Below are positions 12,831-20,296 of a DNA stretch of 22,047 nucleotides, in pieces; position 1 is the first letter of the stretch; the number at the start of each line of letters is the position of its first letter. The position numbers and the translations under genes are program-made. Source of the stretch: a virus; IMG/VR virus record IMGVR_UViG_3300036832_000229, positions 1 to 22,047 of that record; one strand, written 5' to 3'. The notes below the pieces were generated by a model. The model searched no databases. It was not told where the DNA came from and saw only the letters and a program-made list of their open reading frames with translations.

Positions 12831-14629
12831 ACCCGTACCCCTGCGTTGATGGCAAACTCCAGCCGCTTGGACAGCATGTCGACGTCAACCGCACTGTTGA
12901 AGGTGGCATTGTTGATTTGCAGGGCTGGGCCCATGCCGTGCCGACCGTCAAGGGGTATCACAGCCTCGGGGCCACTTTCACCGATGAGGGCCAGGGTGGC
13001 CCGGTTGACGATGCCGCCTGTGGCCATGGGCTGGATTTGGGGTACACCGATGTCACCGCCACCAATCTTGCCCAGTGGGCCCAAGTCAATCTTTGGCAGG
13101 GTGAAGTGCAGTTTGTTCCACAGGCCGATGACATCGTTGATGACGGCCCGGAAGGCGTCATAGATGCCGTCCCACATGTGGGTAAAGTAGCCTGCCAGCT
13201 TGCCAGGCAAGCCAGATACGAACTTCACAAAGTCGTTCCAGAGGCCAGTGATGAAGTCAACCGCATCCTTGGCCGCACCTTTGATCTGTGACCAGTATCG
13301 AATGATCAAATCCACCGCTATTCCGAACGGGCCCAGCAGGATAGCCAAAAGCAAGGGCCAATGATCCTTTATCCACGTCCATGCTGCCTCAACGGCCTCT
13401 TTGACCTTATCCCAGTGGGTGACCATCCAGGCTATGCCCGCCACCACAGCAGCGATCAAGAGAGGTATGCCCAGCAGGGCCAGGTTTTCAGCCACGGCAG
13501 CTGCCGCAGCGGCTGCTGCGTCACCTATCCAACCGATTATGGACAGATCGTGCAGGGTGGTGACAAGCTCAACCGCTGCACCCACACCAGCCAGGATGCT
13601 GCCCACACCGGTCAAGGCCGGACCGTATTTCTGGCCCAGCTGGGCGGCTTGATCCTCAAACCCGGCTTTGAGGGCTGACAGCTTGCCCCCGAAGGTGTCG
13701 GCTGCCGCAGACGCCTGACCTTTCAGCTTGCCCGACAGAATATCCAGGTTGTTGCCGGAGGCTTGGGTTTTGTCAATGACCTGCTGATGCATGTCGGCCA
13801 GCTTCTTGTGAGCATCGGTGGCCTTGCCTGCGGTCTCGGTCACCTTCTGCTCAGCGTCCCGCAGGGTTATGGCATCCTGAGCGCTCAGCTTCTTTTTGCC
13901 TGAGTCGATGGCCTCCAGGTCAGCCAGGTGCTGCTTGGCTTGGGCTGCCACCTGGTCAGCTGCGGTGGCTGTCTTGGTGGCTGCCTCAATCTGTTTGGTG
14001 TTGTCGGTGGCTTTTTCGGCCGTGCCCCCGAACTCCTTCAAAAGCCGGGTTGAACCGCCATAGGTTTTGCCCAGCTGCCCAGCCGCTGTGCTCAGACTCT
14101 CATGCTTGGCTGCTGCCAGGTCCGATGCCGTCCCGAGGTACTGCAAGGCTTTGGCCGGGTCACCAGTGGCCTGGGTCAGGATGCGCAAGGCATCCTGTGT
14201 GTCTGATGCCGAATGACCAAAATGCTCCTGTTTTTTGATGGCGTCGTCAACCTGCTTGGCATAATCCTCATAGTCCTTGCCCGTGGCCTGAACCGAGGCC
14301 TGCAGCTGCTGGTGGGCTGCCTGGTCCTTGGACCCGAGGGCTGACAGCCCAGCCCCGACACCTGCCATGGCCCCACCGATACCCAGCAGGGCCAGTCCTG
14401 CGTCCTTGCCATGCTTGTTGATCTGGTCCAAGCCGCTGACCACACCGTTGAGGGCGTCACCGAACGGACCCAGCACCCCAGTGGCGTTGAGGGTGGACAG
14501 CAGCCCGCCAAAGGTGTCCTTCAGCTTGCCTGCCGCACCCGCACCCTTGGCAGACACCTCCTCCATGCTTTTGCCCAGCCCGGTAACATCAGCCAGGATG
14601 CGCAGCAGCAGGGACGGGCTGTTGGCCAT
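12827..14629 (-). CDS. Tape measure protein
   Basis: A 600-residue tail-length ruler. Residues 1-340 are almost entirely helical and Ala/Lys/Gln-rich, with long coiled-coil stretches (about 100-330). A hydrophobic region follows: an alanine-rich segment at 364-382, LLGIPLLIAAVVAGIAWMV near 385-403 and WPLLLAILLGPFGIAVDLII near 424-443. Aromatic repeats (WDKVKEAVEAAWTWIKDHW) sit between. The C-terminus has the common motif MATGGIVNRATLALIGESGP (535-554). At about 0.15 nm per residue this would predict a tail of roughly 90 nm. It assembles with the chaperones encoded just upstream. ATG at 14629 follows a weak AGG site, and the end is coupled to the distal tail gene. Confidence 0.94.
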   Translation of the reverse strand: MANSPSLLLRILADVTGLGKSMEEVSAKGAGAAGKLKDTFGGLLSTLNATGVLGPFGDALNGVVSGLDQINKHGKDAGLALLGIGGAMAGVGAGLSALGSKDQAAHQQLQASVQATGKDYEDYAKQVDDAIKKQEHFGHSASDTQDALRILTQATGDPAKALQYLGTASDLAAAKHESLSTAAGQLGKTYGGSTRLLKEFGGTAEKATDNTKQIEAATKTATAADQVAAQAKQHLADLEAIDSGKKKLSAQDAITLRDAEQKVTETAGKATDAHKKLADMHQQVIDKTQASGNNLDILSGKLKGQASAAADTFGGKLSALKAGFEDQAAQLGQKYGPALTGVGSILAGVGAAVELVTTLHDLSIIGWIGDAAAAAAAAVAENLALLGIPLLIAAVVAGIAWMVTHWDKVKEAVEAAWTWIKDHWPLLLAILLGPFGIAVDLIIRYWSQIKGAAKDAVDFITGLWNDFVKFVSGLPGKLAGYFTHMWDGIYDAFRAVINDVIGLWNKLHFTLPKIDLGPLGKIGGGDIGVPQIQPMATGGIVNRATLALIGESGPEAVIPLDGRHGMGPALQINNATFNSAVDVDMLSKRLEFAINAGVRV

Positions 14630-14632
14630 CGT

Positions 14633-14740
14633 CTATCGCCTGACCTGGCGGGCTTGGACGGCCTTAGCCTCACCAACCATCAGCCGGACGAAGGCAGCGA
14701 ATACCTCATCGTCCACGGCCTCAAGCTCGTCAGGGGTCAT
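14633..14740 (-). CDS. Tail assembly chaperone, second part (short frame, possibly made by frameshift)
   Basis: A 35-residue frame starting at an ATG that overlaps the stop of the first chaperone as ATGA. The product (MTPDELEAVDDEVFAAFVRL onwards) has the acidic helical look of the T part of gpG/gpGT-type chaperones and ends 4 bases before the tape measure. The same frame stays open upstream through an Arg/Tyr-containing segment (YERQRADAIAGLCRYYR), so a -1 frameshift in the first chaperone would give a longer fusion. I see no canonical slippery heptamer in the overlap (about 14737-14820). Reinitiation at the ATGA is therefore as likely as frameshifting. Confidence 0.6.
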   Translation of the reverse strand: MTPDELEAVDDEVFAAFVRLMVGEAKAVQARQVRR

Positions 14741-15030
14741 TCGGTAGTAACGGCAGAGGCCTGCGATGGCGTCGGCCCGCTGCCGTTCGTAGGGTCCGGT
14801 TCGCTTATTTCCACCTCCACGTCATAGGCGTGCATCCACAGGTTTTCTGGATCACGCTCGGGACAGTCCCGCATCAGAGCCCGAAAGGCCACCACCCGAA
14901 ACGGCTGGTTTTGCAGCACCTCGCCCATGGTGCCGCCCTCAATGCGGGTGATGGTGTCCTGCAGGCGTTGGGTGGGCATGCGCTGGGTGAAAGCCTGGCT
15001 GACCTTGACCGTGGTGGGAAGCTCAGTCAT
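14737..15030 (-). CDS. Tail assembly chaperone, first part
   Basis: A 97-residue protein directly upstream of the second chaperone frame and the tape measure, the conserved place of the G part. The folded portion (about 1-75) includes RMPTQRLQDTITRIEGG, then VAFRALMRDCPERDPENLW, then YDVEVEISE. The last 22 residues are a Pro/Ser/Thr-rich tail. It would bind the tape measure and recruit tube subunits. The frame is open further upstream, but I choose ATG at 15030 because the earlier part overlaps the previous gene and looks non-protein-like. It overlaps that gene by 8 bp. The short low-complexity end would be replaced if frameshifting occurs. Confidence 0.8.
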   Translation of the reverse strand: MTELPTTVKVSQAFTQRMPTQRLQDTITRIEGGTMGEVLQNQPFRVVAFRALMRDCPERDPENLWMHAYDVEVEISEPDPTNGSGPTPSQASAVTTE

Positions 15031-15460
15031 GGACGGCCTCGGGGCTGACGGTGCCGTTGGTCCAGGGGTATTTGTCCAGGGCGGCTTGGACAGCAGCGGC
15101 ATAGGTGCGCTCGGCTGTCGCAGCCAGATCGGCCCCAGCTGGGTACAGGTAGCGTCCACCAGCCAGGAAGGGACGCTGACCGGGGTACCCACCGAAGTCC
15201 ACGGGCCCTGCGTAGAGCACCTTGGCCTTGCCCATCCTCACCCCTGCCCCGGTACGGGCTGCTGTGACCCTCACAGAGCCCGCCAGGGCCCCCGAGACAC
15301 TGGGCACGGTGGATTGCACCCGTGCCGCCACCGGGGCGGCTGCAGCCCTTCCAGCCGCCTTCAGGTCAGCCAGCATCGGGCCCTTCTGGTCGTCAGCCAG
15401 CCTGTTGATGTCCCTGACCAGGGCTTTGAGCCCGATCAGGCCAACCTCAGCGGTGGCCAT
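15023..15460 (-). CDS. Head-tail joining or minor tail protein (HK97 gp10-like)
   Basis: A 145-residue protein. An N-terminal helix pair (LKALVRDINRLADDQKGPML, ADLKAAGRAAAAPVAARVQ) leads to a beta region (VSGALAGSVRVTAARTGAGV) and a segment common to HK97 gp10 homologues (VLYAGPVDFGGYPGQRPFL, about 86-104), ending in a helix (AATAERTYAAAVQAALDKY). HK97 gp10-like proteins help join tail to head. Here it follows the tube protein, although in other phages it precedes it. ATG at 15460 overlaps the tube-protein stop (TGATG). The gene order makes a tail-assembly role likely, whatever the precise name. Confidence 0.65.
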   Translation of the reverse strand: MATAEVGLIGLKALVRDINRLADDQKGPMLADLKAAGRAAAAPVAARVQSTVPSVSGALAGSVRVTAARTGAGVRMGKAKVLYAGPVDFGGYPGQRPFLAGGRYLYPAGADLAATAERTYAAAVQAALDKYPWTNGTVSPEAVHD

Positions 15461-16140
15461 CAGGCCTTACCTGCCACCCAGGCACTGCTGGACCAGTGGG
15501 CTGCCAGCAGGTCAGCGGTGATCACATACTGCCCGGTGGCCCAGGCGGTGGCCGGGGCTGCCGTCACACCGGTCAGGGCAGCCAGGTTGGCAGGCGTGGA
15601 CGCACCCGATGGGGTGTAGTAGCCCGGAGCACCAGCGGTGGCCCCGGTGGCGGCAACAGAGCCGTTGTCCACGGTGGGTGGTGCGGTCAGGTTCCAATCC
15701 ACAATCACCTCTGACGCTGCCCCTGCGTCGCCCCCGATCAATTCAAAGGGTTGAGGTATGGCCATGCCACTGATGATCGGATTGGTGGCCGAGGCTGTGC
15801 GGCTGGAGTACGGACGGGCCTTGAAGTTGACCGGGCTGCCGTTGGCCACATAGGCGTTGTAGGCAGCCTGCAGGGTGGCATAGGTGGCCCCAGCGTCAAA
15901 GGACTGCTGAAAGGTCACCCGCAGGTGCCATTTGGTCACCCCCGGGTAGTCAATCTCTGAGCAGAAGCTGGTCACCGTCACTTGCTTGTTCTCTGGTGTC
16001 ACCTCCAGGTGCTTGACCAGGCAGCGCAGGTTGACGCCCGAAAGCTCAAAATAGGCGTCATTCAGGATGAGCGGTGTGGCTGGTGGCGGCAGCGGGTCAC
16101 CGGTGGCGGTCAGGGTGGGTGCATCCATCAGGTCAGACAT
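15460..16140 (-). CDS. Major tail (tube) protein
   Basis: A 226-residue protein located between the connector genes and the chaperones, the standard position of the tail-tube protein. Beta strands such as VTVTSFCSEIDYPGVTKWHL, RVTFQQSFDAGATYATLQAA and EVIVDWNLTAPPTVD fit the tube fold (VTKWHLRVTFQQSFD is a frequent motif in actinophage tube proteins). The second half (about 165-226) is Ala/Thr/Gly-rich and may be a surface-exposed Ig-like or decoration segment. I choose ATG at 16140 over a GTG four codons earlier because GAGGAG precedes it. Its stop overlaps the next gene. Confidence 0.82.
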   Translation of the reverse strand: MSDLMDAPTLTATGDPLPPPATPLILNDAYFELSGVNLRCLVKHLEVTPENKQVTVTSFCSEIDYPGVTKWHLRVTFQQSFDAGATYATLQAAYNAYVANGSPVNFKARPYSSRTASATNPIISGMAIPQPFELIGGDAGAASEVIVDWNLTAPPTVDNGSVAATGATAGAPGYYTPSGASTPANLAALTGVTAAPATAWATGQYVITADLLAAHWSSSAWVAGKA

Positions 16141-16148
16141 GAGACTCC

Positions 16149-16535
16149 TCACATGGTTATGTCAATGATCAAATCCACTGCCAGCACCTCAGCACCGCTG
16201 ACAGGTACGTTGCGCCAGTTGCGTTCTCCCGTGCAGGTGGCCCGCTGCACGGTCCCTGCCAGTGTCGGGTCATCAAAGACGGCTGACCTACAGGTGGCTT
16301 TGAGGGCATCCACCGTGTCATCAGCATCAATAGCCCCGACACAGTGCACAGGCAGGGTGGTGGTGTCTATGCCCATGGTGGGCACCCCATATTGCACGTT
16401 CTCAGCCCGTCCGATGACCACAGCGGGCACGTTGAGGCTCAGCGGTGGGCGATCAAACACCGTGACAGCCCCGCCCAGGGCTGCACTCAGCAGCTGCGCC
16501 AGCGAGGCTGTCACGGTGGCCCGATCCCATGGCAT
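16149..16535 (-). CDS. Tail terminator / neck protein
   Basis: A 128-residue protein with an N-terminal helix (DRATVTASLAQLLSAAL), then strands (VTVFDRPPLSLNVPAVVIG, TLPVHCVGAID), a helix (ADDTVDALKATCRSAVF) and further strands ending in VLAVDLIIDITM. The topology and the position just before the tube gene fit the tail terminator family (lambda gpU/SPP1 gp17-like). It would cap the growing tail tube and join it to the head connector. ATG overlaps the connector stop as TGATG. There is no strong signature motif, so the name rests on order and fold. Confidence 0.65.
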   Translation of the reverse strand: MPWDRATVTASLAQLLSAALGGAVTVFDRPPLSLNVPAVVIGRAENVQYGVPTMGIDTTTLPVHCVGAIDADDTVDALKATCRSAVFDDPTLAGTVQRATCTGERNWRNVPVSGAEVLAVDLIIDITM

Positions 16536-16903
16536 CAGGGATACAGCGTCCTGTCTGCGCCACCGAACACCACGGGCCCGATGGAGGCATACATGGCGTC
16601 AATGTCAGGGTCGTACTTGCCCACCCTGATAGGCCCAGCCTCGCCAAAGCCGAGGGCCCCGTCAATGGAGTCCCTGCGGCGGTACAGGCGGGCTGCGTGC
16701 ATCAGACAGGCCTGGAAGGCAGTATCCGGCAAACCTGTCTGCCACTGGGAAGGGGCTGTGTTCGGGTCCCACAGATAGCCCGTATGTCTGTTGCCATAGT
16801 CGATGGCGGCAGCCAACGCATACCCAATGATCAAATCCTCATTGCTGTCGGGCTGCAGGCGCAAAAACGACCGCACCTGGGTAAGCGTTGGCCATGCCGC
16901 CAT
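16535..16903 (-). CDS. Head-tail connector protein (HK97 gp6-like)
   Basis: A 122-residue mostly helical protein (LTQVRSFLRLQPDSNEDLI, then YALAAAIDYGNRHTGYLW, then DTAFQACLMHAARLYRRRD). The pattern of an early helix beginning near residue 5, a long helix with ANRYTGY-like residues, and an RLYRRRDS helix is that of gp6-like head-tail connectors. It would form the ring below the portal. The frame is open to 16969, but that part overlaps the capsid gene; ATG at 16903, 7 bases after the capsid stop, gives the usual length. Its ribosome binding site is weak. Confidence 0.8.
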   Translation of the reverse strand: MAAWPTLTQVRSFLRLQPDSNEDLIIGYALAAAIDYGNRHTGYLWDPNTAPSQWQTGLPDTAFQACLMHAARLYRRRDSIDGALGFGEAGPIRVGKYDPDIDAMYASIGPVVFGGADRTLYP

Positions 16904-16910
16904 CAGAGCA

Positions 16911-18221
16911 TCACTTCTTGTTGGAGGTGTGCTCGGCCTCGGGCTCAACCATGGTGGGCAGCACGCCAACGATGGTCAAGGGCACAAAGCTGTTGCCGTC
17001 CAAGCTGCCGAAAGCCACATAGCCCCCGTAGGCCACCTGCACGCCGAGGATTGAGGGCTCGATGACCGAAAGCAAACCAATGACTTCCTCGTAAACCTCG
17101 TAGAGGCTGGAGGGCCCAACAATGGCGGTGCCGCTTGGGAAGGTGGGCACCACGATGCGGGGCAACCCGAACAGGTCACCAGCGAAGGTGGCCAGGTTGG
17201 AGGTGCCCGGTGCCCCCATTTCCCTGGTGGTGTCCACGGGCAGGACAACCCTGGTGGTGTCCACCAGCGAACCGAGGGCAGCCCACACATCCAGGGAACA
17301 CCAGATGCGGTCAGGCATGCGCTTGGATGCGCTGTAGCTGTGCATGGCTGCGGTGTACAGCCCATTGGCCCAACCAGCCAGCGTGATGGGCTGCCCAGCC
17401 GTGCCCACACTGACCGCAGTGCCTGTGGCCTTGGTTTTGAAGTCAGCGGCAACGGCTGTCTCAGTCTGGATGCTGTAGACGTTGGCCAGGTCTCGGACAA
17501 GGATGTCCCAAGCCGCTGGGCTGGTCCAGTCGATGTCCTGACGGCTGATGTCCACCGTGCCGCCATAGGTGGCCTTGGTGAAGCTCACCGAAGCAACGTG
17601 CATCTGCTGGCTGGGCAGCTGGGTTTTCTCCCCGGCCTGGACGCCAACCAGGGTGTGGATGGTGATTTTCGGTCGGGTAAAGGTGGTGCCCGGAATGCCG
17701 CCAAGGCCCATGGCCCCGCCCAGCGAGGAAATGAGAGGCCTCTGAGCATCAATCAGGTCAACCACCTGGCCCACAATCGGTGTGGGCAGGATGCCGGGAG
17801 TGTCGGTGGTGACCTGGTTGGACACAACACGGGCCTGGTAGGCCTGCTGCACCCGCAGCTTGGCTGCCTCATCTGGGCCACCACGCTGATCGCCCAAGCC
17901 ACGGGCCCGGAGCAGGTCAACCACAAACTGTCCGGGGCTGGCGTACTCAATGCCACGGTCGCTGGCATCCAACCTGCGAGGCTGGGCGGGGACGGTGGCA
18001 GGCACCAGCCGTGAGGCGGTGTCGGCGTGCTGGTTGCGCATGGCCTCGTATTCCTCCAGCGGGGCAATCTGTGCGTCCAGGGCACCGATGCGCTGGCGGC
18101 AGGCTTCCAACACTCCACGCTCTGCGTCCACCATGTCCCGGCCCTCAACCTGGGCCAGGATGTGGTCCATGGTGTCCACCTGCTCGGCACGCTGGGCAAG
18201 GTATTGATCAAGCAACGTCAT
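16911..18221 (-). CDS. Major capsid protein (HK97 fold) with N-terminal delta domain
   Basis: A 436-residue protein. Residues 1-70 are a helical, coiled-coil scaffold-like segment (LLDQYLAQRAEQVDTMDHIL). A linker (70-100) carries the likely protease cleavage area. The HK97-fold portion follows: VVSNQVTTDTPGILPTPIVG, LGGIPGTTFTRPKI, THSFTKATYGGTVDISRQDI-type E-loop neighbours, a spine helix (WDILVRDLANVYSIQTETAV) and the C-terminal strand region. No separate scaffold gene exists, which agrees with the N-terminal delta domain serving that role. ATG at 18221 is preceded by AGGGAG eight bases upstream. It is the one structural gene with a long untranslated leader (18222-18378). Confidence 0.93.
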   Translation of the reverse strand: MTLLDQYLAQRAEQVDTMDHILAQVEGRDMVDAERGVLEACRQRIGALDAQIAPLEEYEAMRNQHADTASRLVPATVPAQPRRLDASDRGIEYASPGQFVVDLLRARGLGDQRGGPDEAAKLRVQQAYQARVVSNQVTTDTPGILPTPIVGQVVDLIDAQRPLISSLGGAMGLGGIPGTTFTRPKITIHTLVGVQAGEKTQLPSQQMHVASVSFTKATYGGTVDISRQDIDWTSPAAWDILVRDLANVYSIQTETAVAADFKTKATGTAVSVGTAGQPITLAGWANGLYTAAMHSYSASKRMPDRIWCSLDVWAALGSLVDTTRVVLPVDTTREMGAPGTSNLATFAGDLFGLPRIVVPTFPSGTAIVGPSSLYEVYEEVIGLLSVIEPSILGVQVAYGGYVAFGSLDGNSFVPLTIVGVLPTMVEPEAEHTSNKK

Positions 18222-18378
18222 TGGTCAAGCTCCCTTTGTTGTTTGGTTGGTTCGCTGGCGGTGTATGCCTGGCGTGCCCAAACTGTGCCGTTGTTGGTGG
18301 GTTTCCCCGGGCAACAAGGCGGGAGCTAGGACGGAGCGGGCCCCGTATGTCAGCTGTCAGGTGCGAATGATAAACCTT
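18222..18378 (-). promoter_or_regulatory. 157-bp leader ahead of the capsid gene, with a hairpin
   Basis: This is the largest gap in the late operon. TTGTTG (18291-18296) pairs with CAACAA (18312-18317) around a GGG-TTT-CCC inner stem. No gene is supported. High capsid demand makes a leader with its own promoter or a stabilising hairpin plausible, but I see no convincing -35/-10 pair on the minus strand. Confidence 0.35.
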
Positions 18379-19017
18379 TCACCTGCGAATGTCACGGACA
18401 TAATCACGCCAAGCGCTGACTTCGGCATCACGCTTGGCTTCTAGCTCGGCCTGGCGTTGGGCTCTGACCAGGATGAAGGCATCACGGGTGGTGTCGGTGT
18501 GCACGTTGGTAACCATGGCGTCAGCAAACACAGGCGTTGGCGTCAGCGACACCTCAAACAGGGCCGACTCTGTGCGCAGCACCTTGTCCATGTGCTCGGG
18601 GCCAAGCTCGGGGGCCCAGTCATCCACCCTGGACCATTCCGATTTGACGGGCTGAAAACCTATTGACATGCCGGTCAGGTCGCCATCCTCAGCCATCTGT
18701 GCCGCCTGCTGGGCATCGTTGCTGTCGTTCAGCTTCCACAGCCCGTGCAGCCCGTCAGGCTTGGACTTCCACGATTCAGCGTGACCGATGGGCCAGCGGG
18801 CATTGTCGTGAAACAGCATCAAGGGCAGAGACCGGGCCTTGTTGCCGTTGGTGGAGCGGTTGAACGCTCCCGCCTTGTGGGCTTCCAGGTAGATGCCCAT
18901 GACATCGCCAAAGGTGTCATAGGGCACCGCTCGGCCTTCCAGGTAGCGGTACGGCTTGCCTACGGCCTGGACATCAGCCAGGACAGCCAGCGAACGGTAC
19001 ACACGGCCCTCAGACAA
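18379..19017 (-). CDS. Prohead protease (HK97 gp4 / peptidase U35 type)
   Basis: A 212-residue serine protease that would trim the capsid delta domain during maturation. The catalytic histidine is His70 (LMLFHDNARWPIGH) and the nucleophile Ser118 (LTGMSIGFQ), with Glu155 (LFEVSLTP) as the likely third residue, the order of the HK97 protease. The C-terminal third is a charged helix (RAQRQAELEAKRDAEVSAWR). The frame extends far upstream over the portal gene, but I choose TTG at 19017 because a strong AGGAGGG lies about six bases before it, inside the last codons of the portal gene. The start overlaps the portal stop by 8 bp. The next ATG would remove the conserved N-terminal strand. Confidence 0.88.
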   Translation of the reverse strand: MSEGRVYRSLAVLADVQAVGKPYRYLEGRAVPYDTFGDVMGIYLEAHKAGAFNRSTNGNKARSLPLMLFHDNARWPIGHAESWKSKPDGLHGLWKLNDSNDAQQAAQMAEDGDLTGMSIGFQPVKSEWSRVDDWAPELGPEHMDKVLRTESALFEVSLTPTPVFADAMVTNVHTDTTRDAFILVRAQRQAELEAKRDAEVSAWRDYVRDIRR

Positions 19018-20263
19018 TGTTGCCCTCCTGGTCGGTGCCGCCACCAGCTGGCGGCAGGTCAGCAGGTGGCAGTCCTGTGGTTGGTGCCTGCTGGACCACC
19101 GTGGTTGGTGCCGGGGCTGCCTTGAAGTCCCCCATACCGTCAGCGGGCTCTGGTGGCAGTCCCAGCCCGTCCCTGGCCTCACCTTGGGTGAGGATGCCTG
19201 CGTTGTACCCGTTGACCATGGCCAGCATGGTGGTGGGCAGGTCATCCTGCAGCAGCTTGACCCGATCAAAGCGGGCCTGCTGGCCCCGAGGCAGCAGAGC
19301 GAAGGACCACACATCCTCAAAGTCAGCGATGACGGGCTCAATGCTGGTGCGCAGAATCTGCTGGTACTGCGGGGCAGCCGTCTTGTAGGTCATTCCGGCA
19401 ACAGGTGAGCCCAACCAGTAGCCATCAAGGTTGAAGATGTTGGCCACGTCCAGCAGCGACATCTTGCGGGCTTCGATCAGCTGCGTGTCGGTGGGTGACC
19501 AGGACAGGGGCACAATCTGCGTGCCGTTGGGGACGATGGCTGGACGCCTGGACGGGCCACCGTATTTGGCCATCCAGTCGTCAGCGGCACTGTTGGCCGT
19601 GTCCTCGTTGAGGGTGGCCTGTGGAGTGATCAAAGCCACTGAGGGCACCGCACCCGATTGCAGGGCACTGGCCTCGTAGGCTTCCTCCATGGCCACCCGA
19701 TCCAAGGTGTAGAGGGCTTCCTCCACAATGCCCACACCTCGAACAGGAAACCAGCGATCGGCACCACGGGGCACATGGATGACATCGGCTGTGGGCAGTT
19801 GCTGGCCCCAGTAGTAATAGCTGACCGGGCCCCAAGGTGTTTCCGGCATCCAGATGATGGACACGCCAGATGAGGGCAGCCACATGACCGAGGTGGGCCA
19901 GCCGTCAAAGCCTCGGGATGTAACAAGACTGATGGCGTTGCCGTTTAACAGGTAGTCCTCCACGCTGTTGTGCACAAACCAGCTGCGGGCATGGGTCGGA
20001 TCGGGTCGGTCCAGAATGCGGGGCCGCTCCAGCAGGTCGCTGCCCCGGTAGGCGTCCAGCGGCATCTGTTTGCACATGCCTGCGTACAGCTGCAGGCACC
20101 TGGCGACGGCTGGGACACGTCTAGCAGTGGTGGCATCCCAAACGTAGGGGCCAATGCCCATGGCCCAGCCGTCACCAGGTGGTGGTGGAATCAGCGAGTC
20201 TCGACCACTACCGGCACCACGCATAGCGCTGCCCAGCCGTTGGCTTGGACTCACTGCCAGCAC
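19010..20263 (-). CDS. Portal protein (HK97 family)
   Basis: A 417-residue portal, the dodecameric ring at one capsid vertex through which DNA enters. Family marks include the N-terminal stretch VPAVARCLQLYAGMCKQMPL, LNGNAISLV near 105-115, IHVPRGADRWFPVRGVGIVE, then ALQSGAVPSVALI, and SLLDVANIFNLDGYWLG (about 268-285), typical of HK97-type portals. The last 50 residues are Pro/Ala/Thr-rich. GTG at 20263 is the first available start, six bases after a perfect inverted repeat, and I see no clear ribosome binding site. An ATG at residue 14 is an alternative. Its last codons contain the ribosome binding site of the protease gene. Confidence 0.93.
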   Translation of the reverse strand: MLAVSPSQRLGSAMRGAGSGRDSLIPPPPGDGWAMGIGPYVWDATTARRVPAVARCLQLYAGMCKQMPLDAYRGSDLLERPRILDRPDPTHARSWFVHNSVEDYLLNGNAISLVTSRGFDGWPTSVMWLPSSGVSIIWMPETPWGPVSYYYWGQQLPTADVIHVPRGADRWFPVRGVGIVEEALYTLDRVAMEEAYEASALQSGAVPSVALITPQATLNEDTANSAADDWMAKYGGPSRRPAIVPNGTQIVPLSWSPTDTQLIEARKMSLLDVANIFNLDGYWLGSPVAGMTYKTAAPQYQQILRTSIEPVIADFEDVWSFALLPRGQQARFDRVKLLQDDLPTTMLAMVNGYNAGILTQGEARDGLGLPPEPADGMGDFKAAPAPTTVVQQAPTTGLPPADLPPAGGGTDQEGNIV

Positions 20264-20269
20264 AGATGT

Positions 20270-20293
20270 CTAAGTTACTCGCCGGTAACTTAG
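20270..20293. repeat. Perfect inverted repeat ahead of the portal gene
   Basis: CTAAGTTAC and GTAACTTAG form a 9-bp perfect stem with a 6-base loop, in the 33 bp between the terminase stop and the portal start. The half-site AAGTTACC also occurs in the integrase-excisionase region (6625-6632). It could be a repressor stoperator, or an RNA hairpin that controls portal translation, since the portal gene has no obvious ribosome binding site. No T run follows on the minus strand. Confidence 0.6.
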
Positions 20294-20296
20294 GAG

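Noticed and set aside
12293-13291. Plus-strand open frame of 332 codons
   Set aside because: It is antisense to the distal tail and tape measure genes and Arg/Trp/Gly-rich in a way typical of reverse-strand shadows of GC-rich genes.
13300-16840. Repeated TGATCAAAT strings (near 13306, 16166, 16828)
   Set aside because: Each encodes an Asp-Leu-Ile-Ile or similar stretch on the minus strand, so codon choice explains them without a regulatory role.
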